NCBI RefSeq assembly: GCF_018860665.1
Contig: NZ_JAHKPK010000055.1
Coordinates: forward strand, 236,946 to 300,945
Length of the DNA: 64,000 bases
Source of the DNA: Pacificibacter marinus
GTDB taxonomy: Bacteria > Pseudomonadota > Alphaproteobacteria > Rhodobacterales > Rhodobacteraceae
Direction: 5' to 3'
Part shown: piece by piece, positions 27,155 to 34,865 of the stretch
Numbering within the stretch: the stretch's first letter is position 1
Layout: every line of letters begins with the position of its first letter
Position numbers and translations under genes: made by a program
Notes under the pieces: generated by a model
Database searches by the model: none
What the model saw: only the letters and a program-made list of their open reading frames with translations
Told to the model about the DNA's origin: nothing

Positions 27155-28478
27155 CCATTCCGTCGCCGCCGTGGGAGCGCTGACCCATAAACGTGTGTTG
27201 GCCATCGCTGTTCCGATTGTTTTGTCCAATGCAACCGTGCCGATTCTTGGTGCTGTCGATACGGGCGTGGTCGGGCAATTGGGCGAGGCTGCGCCGATTG
27301 GCGCAGTGGCCATTGGCTCGGTGATATTGTCGTCGATCTTTTGGCTGTTTGGATTTTTGCGTATGGGCACGACGGGGCTTGTGGCGCAGGCCCGTGGGGC
27401 AGGGGATTCGGGCGAAGTCTCTGCATTGTTGTCGCGGGTTCTGATGATCGCCTTTTCGGCTGGCCTTATGTTGATCGTCTTTCAAATCCCGATCCTATGG
27501 GCCGCGTTTCAATTGGCCCCTGCATCTGCCGAGGTGGAAACACTTGCGCGTGACTACATCGCCATTCGTATTTGGTCAGCACCCTTTGCAATTGCGATTT
27601 TCGGCTTTACCGGCTGGCTGATCGCGTCAGAGCGCAGCCGTTCGGTTTTGATGCTGCAACTGTGGATGAACGGACTTAATATCGCGTTGGATTTGTGGTT
27701 TGTCTTGGGGCTTGGTTGGGGGGTGCAGGGTGTCGCCATCGCCACCGTTATTGCAGAAATCACGGGGGCTATGTTTGGTCTATACCTATGTCGTTCGGCG
27801 TTGAAACATCCCGATTGGAAGTCGTGGGTCAAAGTGTTTGACGTGGCGCGCATGACCAATATGGCGCGCGTAAACACCGACATTATGATCCGGTCTATCC
27901 TGCTTTTGTCCATCATGGTGAGCTTTGCCTTTTTTGGCGCGGGCTTTGGCGACTTGACCTTGGCTGCCAACCATATTTTGATGCAGTTCATTTCGATCAC
28001 GGCATTCGCAATGGATGGGTTTGCTTTTACCGCTGAGGTGATTGTAGGCCAAGCCTTGGGAGCACGATCGCGCAGCGCGCTGCGACAAGGCGCGATCTTA
28101 TCATCCATGTGGGGCCTTGGAGTTTCTGTCGTCATGACTGTCGTATTTGCGGTCTTCGGGGGCGCGATCATCGATACAATGACCACCGCACCCGATGTGC
28201 AAGTTGAGGCGCGCAGGTTCCTGCCATGGATGATTGCGGTGCCCGTCGCTGGCATTGGCGCATGGATGTTGGATGGCATTTTTATTGGTGCGACCCGCAC
28301 CCGCGATATGCGTAACATGAGCGCGCTCAGCCTGATCGTCTACCTTGGGGCCGTCTATGCACTGACGCCACTGTTTGGTGCGCATGGGCTTTGGGCGGCG
28401 TTGCTGATCAGTTATCTGGCGCGTGGGTTGACTTTGGCGTGGAAATACCCTGCGCTGGAACAGGATGCGGAGCGTTAA
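27147..28478 (+). CDS. MATE-family efflux transporter (DinF-like)
   Basis: 443 residues and about twelve hydrophobic segments in two similar halves, as in multidrug and toxin extrusion antiporters. The first half starts VLAIAVPIVLSNATVPILGAVDTGVVG, typical of the DinF branch, and the second half contains the matching FAFTAEVIVGQALGA. Inner membrane; it exports organic compounds in exchange for Na+ or H+. The start ATG overlaps the upstream thioesterase gene. No terminator is clear between it and the convergent pyrD. The substrate is unknown. Confidence 0.9.
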   Translation: MSDHSVAAVGALTHKRVLAIAVPIVLSNATVPILGAVDTGVVGQLGEAAPIGAVAIGSVILSSIFWLFGFLRMGTTGLVAQARGAGDSGEVSALLSRVLMIAFSAGLMLIVFQIPILWAAFQLAPASAEVETLARDYIAIRIWSAPFAIAIFGFTGWLIASERSRSVLMLQLWMNGLNIALDLWFVLGLGWGVQGVAIATVIAEITGAMFGLYLCRSALKHPDWKSWVKVFDVARMTNMARVNTDIMIRSILLLSIMVSFAFFGAGFGDLTLAANHILMQFISITAFAMDGFAFTAEVIVGQALGARSRSALRQGAILSSMWGLGVSVVMTVVFAVFGGAIIDTMTTAPDVQVEARRFLPWMIAVPVAGIGAWMLDGIFIGATRTRDMRNMSALSLIVYLGAVYALTPLFGAHGLWAALLISYLARGLTLAWKYPALEQDAER

Positions 28479-28516
28479 GCGCTTCGCATTTTAGGTGTTA
28501 TTTGAGCACTGCGACG

Positions 28517-29590
28517 TTACAGCCAGTCACCGCGTTTTGTCCCTACAGCGTCAGACACATTTCCAAACCCATCGGCTTTCAACAAGTCATCCAAACCACG
28601 AGCAACCTTGGGCGCGAGCGACAGCCCTGAATAGACCATCGCGGAATACAGCTGGACCAAGGACGCGCCTGCACAAATTTTTGTATAGGCATCCAAGGCA
28701 GACGATACTCCGCCGACGCCAATCAAAGGCACATCGTCACGCAAAATATTCGACAGTTGCGCCAACACTTTTGTGGACTTTTCAAACAATGGCGCGCCCG
28801 AAAGTCCGCCCATCTCGCTTTTATGAGCACTTTTCAAACCTTCGCGCGACAGCGTGGTGTTGGTCGCGATCACGCCATCGATGCCGGATGTTTTGGCGAC
28901 CTCGGCGATTTCTGCAATCTCGCTTGTATCTAGATCAGGTGCGATTTTGAGGAACACTGGCACCTCGTGATCAAGACCTTTGCGCGCATCCATAACGCCC
29001 GCGAGCAGCGCTTGCAGCGCCTCTGGGCCTTGCAAATCACGCAGTTTTTCGGTGTTGGGGGACGAGACATTGACGGTCGCGAAGTCAACGAAATTGCCAC
29101 AATGGGCCAAGACCTGCGCGAAATCTGCGGCGCGATCTGCACTGTCTTTGTTGGCCCCTAAATTGAGACCAACAGGAACATCCGAGTGATTGTTGGACAG
29201 ACGGCAGCGGGCAAGGCGGCTGGCGATGGCCTCCATCCCCTCATTATTGAACCCGAAGCGATTGATCACGGCGCGGTCTTCTGTCAGGCGAAACAAACGG
29301 GGTTTCGCGTTGCCAGATTGCGGGCGCGGTGTTGCGGCCCCCACTTCGATAAATCCAAAGCCTGAGCGCGACAGTTGTGCGACGGCTTCGGCATTTTTGT
29401 CAAATCCTGCGGCCAATCCGATCGGATTGGGCATTTCGATGCCTGCAAAGCTGGTTTTAAGACGCGAGGATGTCACAGGGCCCGGTAGTGGCGCCAAGCC
29501 TGCGCGCAAAGCTGTCAACGCAAAGTGATGTGCTTTTTCAGGATCGATTTTGCGCAGGACTTTTAGGCCAAGTTGTTCTGGAAGGCTCAT
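28517..29590 (-). CDS. pyrD: Dihydroorotate dehydrogenase (quinone), class 2
   Basis: It oxidises dihydroorotate to orotate with electrons to ubiquinone in pyrimidine synthesis, at the inner face of the membrane. 357 residues; the N-terminal helical extension ([21 protein letters not shown]) is the class 2 membrane-association part. FMN-binding and catalytic motifs include [22 protein letters not shown] with the catalytic Ser, and [17 protein letters not shown]. It starts in an ATGA overlap with the DUF952 gene and is thus translationally coupled to it. The identification is firm. Confidence 0.96.
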   Translation of the reverse strand: MSLPEQLGLKVLRKIDPEKAHHFALTALRAGLAPLPGPVTSSRLKTSFAGIEMPNPIGLAAGFDKNAEAVAQLSRSGFGFIEVGAATPRPQSGNAKPRLFRLTEDRAVINRFGFNNEGMEAIASRLARCRLSNNHSDVPVGLNLGANKDSADRAADFAQVLAHCGNFVDFATVNVSSPNTEKLRDLQGPEALQALLAGVMDARKGLDHEVPVFLKIAPDLDTSEIAEIAEVAKTSGIDGVIATNTTLSREGLKSAHKSEMGGLSGAPLFEKSTKVLAQLSNILRDDVPLIGVGGVSSALDAYTKICAGASLVQLYSAMVYSGLSLAPKVARGLDDLLKADGFGNVSDAVGTKRGDWL

Positions 29591-29925
29591 AGCATTTCCT
29601 TTGGAAAGATATGTGTGTCGCCATTGACAGGCAAAGGTTTTGACCAGACCACATCATCAAGGCGCAAAGTGCGGTACAAATGTGGAAACAGTGCCCCCCC
29701 GCGTGAGGGTTCCCATTTCAAATCATCTGTCATGCCGTCCGTATTGCAGGCCAAAAGGACAAGGCCTTGAGTGCCCGCAAACCATTTTTTTGCCGTCTCG
29801 ACAGCTTGATCTGCGGTCGAGAAATGCACAAAGCCATCGGCCAAATCCACCGGCGCGCCAGCGGTTTCGCCTGCTGTTTGCAATGCGGCCCATTCATCGG
29901 CGCGGAATATTTTATAAATCAACAT
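29587..29925 (-). CDS. DUF952 family protein
   Basis: 112 residues, matching the family pattern: [17 protein letters not shown] at the start, [19 protein letters not shown] in the middle and [14 protein letters not shown] near the end. The conserved FVHFS segment resembles the His-containing signature of ADP-ribosyltransferase-fold proteins in this family; the biochemical role is not established. Cytoplasmic. It overlaps pyrD by four bases (ATGA), an arrangement frequent in this bacterial group, so its product is made together with PyrD. Confidence 0.85.
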   Translation of the reverse strand: MLIYKIFRADEWAALQTAGETAGAPVDLADGFVHFSTADQAVETAKKWFAGTQGLVLLACNTDGMTDDLKWEPSRGGALFPHLYRTLRLDDVVWSKPLPVNGDTHIFPKEML

Positions 29926-29966
29926 GACCGCGTGATGCCAGCGCGCAGCGGGACCGTCAATGAAAA

Positions 29967-30185
29967 TTAGAGCCAGCGGCTGAGAGATCTTTGGATAAAC
30001 GGAATGATGCCATAGACCATAGCGATGACAATAATGGGAACCATAATCAAGTTACGTTGCCAGATGCTCCAGTCTTGGGTGACGGTCATTAAGGTGTAGA
30101 GCACCAGTGTGACGAGGGGGTAGACGAAGACAAAAATAAAGCAAGAGAGACGAAAGCGGGAGGGTTTACGAGGAGCCGTTGTCAT
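29967..30185 (-). CDS. Small inner-membrane protein divergent from a TetR gene
   Basis: 72 residues with two hydrophobic segments (LSCFIFVFVYPLVTLVLYTL and IMVPIIVIAMVYGIIPFI) separated by a short polar loop, and a basic N-terminus (TTAPRKPSRFR), so both ends are predicted cytoplasmic. I do not know the family. The promoter region is shared with the divergent TetR gene and contains two copies of a 16-bp operator, which strongly suggests repression by that TetR protein. It may continue into DUF952-pyrD 41 bases downstream, which would put those under the same control, but a separate promoter is possible. Confidence 0.72.
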   Translation of the reverse strand: MTTAPRKPSRFRLSCFIFVFVYPLVTLVLYTLMTVTQDWSIWQRNLIMVPIIVIAMVYGIIPFIQRSLSRWL

Positions 30186-30201
30186 GAGAAACCTTTAATG
30201 G

Positions 30202-30239
30202 AACGAAGCGTCTCGTTTATGTGAACGATTCGTCTCGTT
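30202..30239. promoter_or_regulatory. Twin TetR operators
   Basis: Two 16-bp sites, AACGAAGCGTCTCGTT (30202-30217) and AACGATTCGTCTCGTT (30224-30239), share AACGA-N6-TCGTT arms. Their centres are 22 bases apart, two helical turns, so dimers would sit on the same face. They lie between the divergent TetR and small-membrane-protein genes. Confidence 0.75.
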
Positions 30240-30278
30240 AGGTAAAGGGAAAAGCGAGCGCGAGGCTAAAGGTGGACA

Positions 30279-30872
30279 ATGGATCAACACAGAAAAAGTG
30301 AAACGCAGCAGCGCCGCTCTATCGGTGCTCGTAAAAATCCAAACACAGAGGCCGCAATCTTGGATGCAGCCCTTAAGATTTTGTTGACCAAAGGGGGCAA
30401 AGGCTTATCTATGGATGCTATCGCGAGAGAGGCAAAGGCAGGGAAGGCCACAATTTATCGGTGGTGGCCAACGCGGGGGGCGCTTTTGCTTGGGATCTAT
30501 GCCCGTATAAAGGGGGCGCATGTCCATGCAGATACGGGGCGCATAGAAACCGACATAGCTGCATTTTTTGAATATGTGTTCGAATTTTGGCGGGGTGATG
30601 CGGGGCGTGTTTTTGCATTGATCATCGCCGAGGCACAAAGCGATTTGGACGTGGCTGAGGCATTGGCCCTATATCGCGGTGAGCGCATCAATGATTGGAT
30701 GACCATTTTCGAGCGCGCTAAAGGGCGCGGAGAGTTGAGCGAGACAGTGGACTGCAGGCTGACTGCGGACACAATTATTGCAACGGCCTGGCATCATCTT
30801 TTGACCAATCGTTTGGATGTTAAAGGGACTGATCTTGCTCGGGTTTTGGCTTATGGCGTTGTGAAACCATAA
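30279..30872 (+). CDS. TetR/AcrR-family transcriptional regulator
   Basis: 197 residues. The N-terminal domain (about 20-70) has the classic TetR helix-turn-helix: AAILDAALKILLTKGGKGLSMDAIAREAKAGKATIYRWWPTRGALL region, with the recognition helix in KATIYRWW. The C-terminal domain is helical, with a Trp-rich core, and should bind an unknown ligand. It is divergent from the small membrane protein gene across two 16-bp inverted repeats, so it probably represses both itself and that gene. Confidence 0.9.
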   Translation: MDQHRKSETQQRRSIGARKNPNTEAAILDAALKILLTKGGKGLSMDAIAREAKAGKATIYRWWPTRGALLLGIYARIKGAHVHADTGRIETDIAAFFEYVFEFWRGDAGRVFALIIAEAQSDLDVAEALALYRGERINDWMTIFERAKGRGELSETVDCRLTADTIIATAWHHLLTNRLDVKGTDLARVLAYGVVKP

Positions 30873-30991
30873 AAACCTGCCTGTCATATAGGCGTTGCTT
30901 GGCTGTGGCACAGCTTTGCGCAACGGAATCTTTGACTCAACGGTCAGAGATGCCGCAGGTTAAGGAATCAAACAACTAGGGGGGCAGTTTT

Positions 30992-32557
30992 ATGCTCAAA
31001 AAAATCCTCACAACATCTGCGACCATCGCGTTGTCCACCAGTGCCGCCTATGCGGATTTTACGCTGAATGTGATCCATATCAATGATTTGCACAGCCGTA
31101 TCGAGCCCATCAGCAAATATGACAACACCTGTAGTGAAGAAGATAACGTCGAAGGCAATTGTTTTGGCGGTGTCGCACGTGTCGCCACAAAGATCGCTGA
31201 ATTGCGCGAACAGCTCGCTGGCGAAAATGTCATTGTTGTCGATTCTGGTGATCAATACCAAGGCTCGTTGATGTACGCGACCTATAAGGGCGATGTTGAA
31301 ATCGAGTTCATGAATAAAATCGGTTTCGACGCTATGGCGGTCGGCAACCACGAATTCGATGATGGCGATGCGGGTCTGTTGAAATTGATCGAGGGTGTAT
31401 CCTTCCCAGTGATTTCGGGCAACTTGGATGTGTCCTCCTCCAACCTTTTGGCTGGAAAGCTGTCTAACCATCTGGTTCTTGAGGTGGGTGGCGAAAAAAT
31501 CGGTTTGGTGTCTGCCCTTGCGTCAGATACGCCTGAAACATCTAGCCCCTCTGATGCAGTGATTTTCTCTGACGAGATTGAAAGCCTGCAACATGATGTA
31601 GACGCGCTGACCGAAGCTGGTGTGACCAAAATCATCGCTTTGAATCACGTTGGCGCTAAGAAAGACTTCGAAATCGCAGCTGCGGTCACTGGTCTTGATG
31701 CTGTGGTCAGTGGTCACTCACATACATTGTTCTCAAACACCGACGAAAATGCGGCCTATCCATACCCTGAGATGATCGGCGATGTGCCTGTGGTGCAAGC
31801 CTATGCCTTCTCTAAATATGTTGGTCATCTGGTGTTGACCTTTGATGACGCTGGCAAGGTTATCTCAGCAACCGGCGATACAATTCTTTTGGATGCTTCC
31901 GTCGCAGAAGATGCTGAAATCAAAGCTCGCGTGGCAGAGCTTGCTGGACCGATCGAGGGCCTAAAAGCGAAAATCGTGTCATCTTCAACTGATATCATCG
32001 ACGGCAGTCGTGATGTGTGCCGTGCTGTAGAATGTGCGATGGGCTCGCTTGTAGCAGATGCCATGCTTGAGCGGGTTAAAGGACAAGGCATTGAAATTGC
32101 GATCCAAAATGGTGGCGGTTTGCGTGCGTCCATTCCTGCTGGGGATGTGTCTATGGGGGATGTGCTTACGGTTCTTCCGTTCCAGAACACCTTGTCTACA
32201 TTCCATGTGTCCGGCGAGGCGATGGTTGCAGCACTTGAAAATGGTGTGTCCAAAATGGACGAAGGCGCAGGGCGTTTCCCACAGGTCGCTGGTATGACAT
32301 TCACCGTTGATCCCGCCGCAGAAGTGGGCGCTCGGATTTCCGACGTTATGGTCGGCGGTGTGCCGATTGATTTGACAAAAACCTACGGTGCCGTGACCAA
32401 CAACTATGTGCGCAATGGCGGTGACGGCTATGCGATGTTTGAAGATGCAAGCAATGCTTACGATTTCGGACCTGATCTTGCGGATGTCTTGGCCGAATAC
32501 CTTGCTGAAAAAGCACCATTCACGCCCTACACTGATGGTCGTATCACTGTGAAATAA
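30992..32557 (+). CDS. Periplasmic UshA-like 5'-nucleotidase / metallophosphatase
   Basis: 521 residues. A signal peptide (MLKKILTTSATIALSTSAAYA) is followed by the metallophosphatase domain (about 22-290) with INDLHSR, the DSGDQYQG metal site, GNHEFDDG and GHSHT. The C-terminal 5'-nucleotidase domain (about 330-510) has NGGGLRASIPAG and YGAVTNNYVRNGGDGYAMF for nucleoside binding. It should release phosphate and nucleoside from extracellular nucleotides, which links well to the salvage operon at 9-14 kb. A 33-residue acidic insert with two Cys near residues 46-55 (NTCSEEDNVEGNC) may form a disulfide. A terminator follows. Confidence 0.9.
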   Translation: MLKKILTTSATIALSTSAAYADFTLNVIHINDLHSRIEPISKYDNTCSEEDNVEGNCFGGVARVATKIAELREQLAGENVIVVDSGDQYQGSLMYATYKGDVEIEFMNKIGFDAMAVGNHEFDDGDAGLLKLIEGVSFPVISGNLDVSSSNLLAGKLSNHLVLEVGGEKIGLVSALASDTPETSSPSDAVIFSDEIESLQHDVDALTEAGVTKIIALNHVGAKKDFEIAAAVTGLDAVVSGHSHTLFSNTDENAAYPYPEMIGDVPVVQAYAFSKYVGHLVLTFDDAGKVISATGDTILLDASVAEDAEIKARVAELAGPIEGLKAKIVSSSTDIIDGSRDVCRAVECAMGSLVADAMLERVKGQGIEIAIQNGGGLRASIPAGDVSMGDVLTVLPFQNTLSTFHVSGEAMVAALENGVSKMDEGAGRFPQVAGMTFTVDPAAEVGARISDVMVGGVPIDLTKTYGAVTNNYVRNGGDGYAMFEDASNAYDFGPDLADVLAEYLAEKAPFTPYTDGRITVK

Positions 32558-32587
32558 ACGCACCTGATTTGCGTCTAGAAACCAAAC

Positions 32588-32614
32588 AAAGCCCCCGCTA
32601 CACTGTGGGGGCTT
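32588..32614 (+). terminator. Rho-independent terminator after the UshA-like gene
   Basis: Stem AAAGCCCCC with GGGGGCTTT, with a GC/GT inner pair and a short loop, followed by TTTTT. It ends just before the DUF1992 gene, which thus needs its own promoter or read-through. Confidence 0.85.
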
Positions 32615-32632
32615 TTTGTATGGACAAAGACA

Positions 32633-32941
32633 ATGAAACACCCTCTCGAAGACCTGATTGAAGCCAAAATCGCCGCCGCTCAAGCCGATGGTGCCTTTGA
32701 CAATCTTGAGGGCATGGGCAAGCCGCTTGCGCCCTGTGATGACCCTGAGAATATTCTGTTTTCGCGCGTGGTACGTGACCACGGCGGCGCGCCTGAGTTT
32801 GTGATTTTGGCACGTGAACTGGCGGATATGCGAGCGGAGCTGGCCGAGACAGGCGACCGCACGCGGCGTATGGAAATCATGAAAGAGATGTCGATGATGG
32901 AGGCCAAAATCGACATCGCCCGCAAGCAGTTCTCGCGTTAG
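32633..32941 (+). CDS. DUF1992 family protein
   Basis: 102 residues matching the conserved domain also found in DnaJ subfamily C member 28: HPLEDLIEAKIAAAQADGAFDNLEGMGKPL at the start is the family hallmark (I split it as HPLEDLIEAKI and GAFDNLEGMGKPL). The C-terminal half is helical and charged. Cytoplasmic, no transmembrane segment, function unknown. It starts 19 bases after the terminator hairpin of the previous gene, at ATG 32633. Confidence 0.8.
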   Translation: MKHPLEDLIEAKIAAAQADGAFDNLEGMGKPLAPCDDPENILFSRVVRDHGGAPEFVILARELADMRAELAETGDRTRRMEIMKEMSMMEAKIDIARKQFSR

Positions 32942-33008
32942 CCTGTAGCAATCGTCAAAGGCAGTGATCCCGCGAAAGGTCTGTAAAAATAGAATGTCAG
33001 GGAGTACT

Positions 33009-33082
33009 TGGAGCGGGCGACGGGAATCGAACCCGTGTCATCAGCTTGGAAGGCTGAGGTCTTACCATTACACAACGCCCGC
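33009..33082 (-). tRNA. tRNA-Gly (anticodon TCC)
   Basis: The minus strand folds as a full cloverleaf: acceptor GCGGGCG (33076-33082) with CGCCCGC (33013-33019), anticodon arm TCAGC-CTTCCAA-GCTGA with anticodon TCC (33048-33050 on +), and the TTCGATTCC T-loop. CCA is encoded (33009-33011). It reads GGA codons. No partial copy or integrase is nearby. Confidence 0.95.
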
Positions 33083-33189
33083 TCTGTTCCTGTGTGATTA
33101 TTTCAAAGGCGATGGGGCGTCAAGCAAGATGTCATACCTTTTTGCAGATGTGTCATCGTAATTTTGTCGTCCAGCACGATCAGCCCGAA

Positions 33190-34629
33190 TTAAACTGCCA
33201 TAGAAGCGAGCGCAACAAAGCCGATGATCAAAAAACCACAGACACGGCTGATGCGATCTTTGACGGCATAAACGATGGGATCGTCATGCATTTCTCCACG
33301 ATGAGTGACCATTGCGATCCATGAAATCCAGAACAGCAGCACCAAACAGATGCCCCAGAGGACCTGTGGATTTGTGTATAACAACGACACTGATGGCGAA
33401 TTGATGTAGAGTGCCAGAACCATAACTGAGACATAGCCAGAGGCGATTGACATTTGCGACACGATGGCCAAATCGTCAACGCGGTATCCGCGCCCTGATG
33501 GGGCCAGTTTGCCGGCTTTCGCATTATCCACCAGTTCTGCTTGGCGCTTGATCGCGGCCAAGGCAAAGAAAAAGAACACTGAAAACGCCAAAAGCCACAC
33601 TGAAATGACCACCCCGGCGGCGACACCGCCTGCTATGATACGCATCGTGTAAAGTCCTGATAAAACACAGATATCGATCACCATGCGGCGTTTGAAATAG
33701 AATGAATACCCTGTGGTGGCCGCAAAATAGAGCGCCAAAACCAGCAAAAACACAGGCCCGACCAGCAGCGACAGTACTGCGCCAGCGGCCAGTAATCCCG
33801 CGGCCATGCCTGTGCCATGGCGGATAGGAACCGTGCCTGCCGCGAAAGGGCGTTTGCATTTGCGCGGATGTGCGCGATCAGCGGCCAGATCTAGTAAGTC
33901 ATTGATCACATAAACGGAAGAGGCCGTCAGGCTGAAGGCGATAAAGGCTATGACCCCCCAAAAAAGCGTCACCATATCCAATTGATGCGCCAAAAAAATT
34001 GGTACGAACACAAGCACATTTTTCACCCACTGATGCGGGCGTAGGGCTTTGATATAGGGTTTGATGTCGGGCGCGTCTTGGCCCAAATGGGTGATATCTT
34101 TGTCCAAAGCCTCGGCTTTGATGCGCAAGGCTTTGGGGGCATTCACGGTCACGATCTTGGTTGCAGCTTGCCAAACCGGTAGATCCGCGTCGGTGTCGCC
34201 CATATAGGCAAAGCCATCAGCGCCATAGGTCTCGACCAAAAACGATGCCTTGTTCGGCCCTTTTAGGTTGGTGGTGTCGCTTGATCCATGCACCGCATCA
34301 AACACCCCCAAATGACGCGCAATCTGATCCGCAAGACTTTGATTCGTGGCTGTGACCAAAGCAACTTTGCCGCCGTCGGCTTTCCAAGACGCAATATAAT
34401 CCAAAACGTCCGAATTATAGGGCAGGGTGGTCACGTCGACGTCACTGGCCTCCGTCAATTCCGCTTTTAGCGCGGCTTTGCCCTTACTCAAAGATCGAAC
34501 CGCGCCGATGGCAGAGCCCCAGTCTTTAGATGCCGCATTCCAAAAGGTTTCCAGCAGCATATCAGAATTGAGTAATGTTCCATCAAGGTCCACTGCAAGT
34601 ATCATTGTATTGTTCGTGATCTCGGTCAC
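33190..34629 (-). CDS. HAD hydrolase-UbiA prenyltransferase fusion
   Basis: 479 residues. The N-terminal part (about 1-190) is a HAD-type phosphatase with DLDGTLL (D14, D16), VALVTATN and MGDTDADL. The C-terminal part (about 195-479) is a UbiA membrane prenyltransferase with about eight hydrophobic segments and the Asp-rich motif NDLLDLAADRAHPRKCKRP. That motif matches decaprenyl-phosphate phosphoribosyltransferases of the arabinan precursor pathway (NDxxDxxxDRxHPxKxxRP) better than ubiquinone-type UbiA. A plausible reaction is transfer of phosphoribose to polyprenyl phosphate with removal of the 5-phosphate by the HAD domain. The start is GTG 34629 with AAGG close upstream; an internal ATG eight codons later is possible. 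No DprE genes are adjacent. Confidence 0.83.
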   Translation of the reverse strand: MTEITNNTMILAVDLDGTLLNSDMLLETFWNAASKDWGSAIGAVRSLSKGKAALKAELTEASDVDVTTLPYNSDVLDYIASWKADGGKVALVTATNQSLADQIARHLGVFDAVHGSSDTTNLKGPNKASFLVETYGADGFAYMGDTDADLPVWQAATKIVTVNAPKALRIKAEALDKDITHLGQDAPDIKPYIKALRPHQWVKNVLVFVPIFLAHQLDMVTLFWGVIAFIAFSLTASSVYVINDLLDLAADRAHPRKCKRPFAAGTVPIRHGTGMAAGLLAAGAVLSLLVGPVFLLVLALYFAATTGYSFYFKRRMVIDICVLSGLYTMRIIAGGVAAGVVISVWLLAFSVFFFFALAAIKRQAELVDNAKAGKLAPSGRGYRVDDLAIVSQMSIASGYVSVMVLALYINSPSVSLLYTNPQVLWGICLVLLFWISWIAMVTHRGEMHDDPIVYAVKDRISRVCGFLIIGFVALASMAV

Positions 34630-34865
34630 TGCCTTGTATCCTCTTGTCGCTGATGCCAGCTGACGCGATCTATCTGTCGCCGTTAGGGCATAGTTTGGCA
34701 GAATTTATCATATAGGGCAAAGAGGTTAAGCAGGTACGATCTGCATTGCCAGCAAGCGCAGTATTTCCGCCACGCAGAATTGCCTGTGGATAGCTCGAAA
34801 ATTCTGCTTGGCCCGCTGGTGTCAGCCCGTTATCACAATGATCCAGCGTCATGAGGAGACTAGGT

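Noticed and set aside
27554..28318. 254-codon frame opposite the MATE gene
   Set aside because: Shadow of a real membrane protein gene; no start signals.
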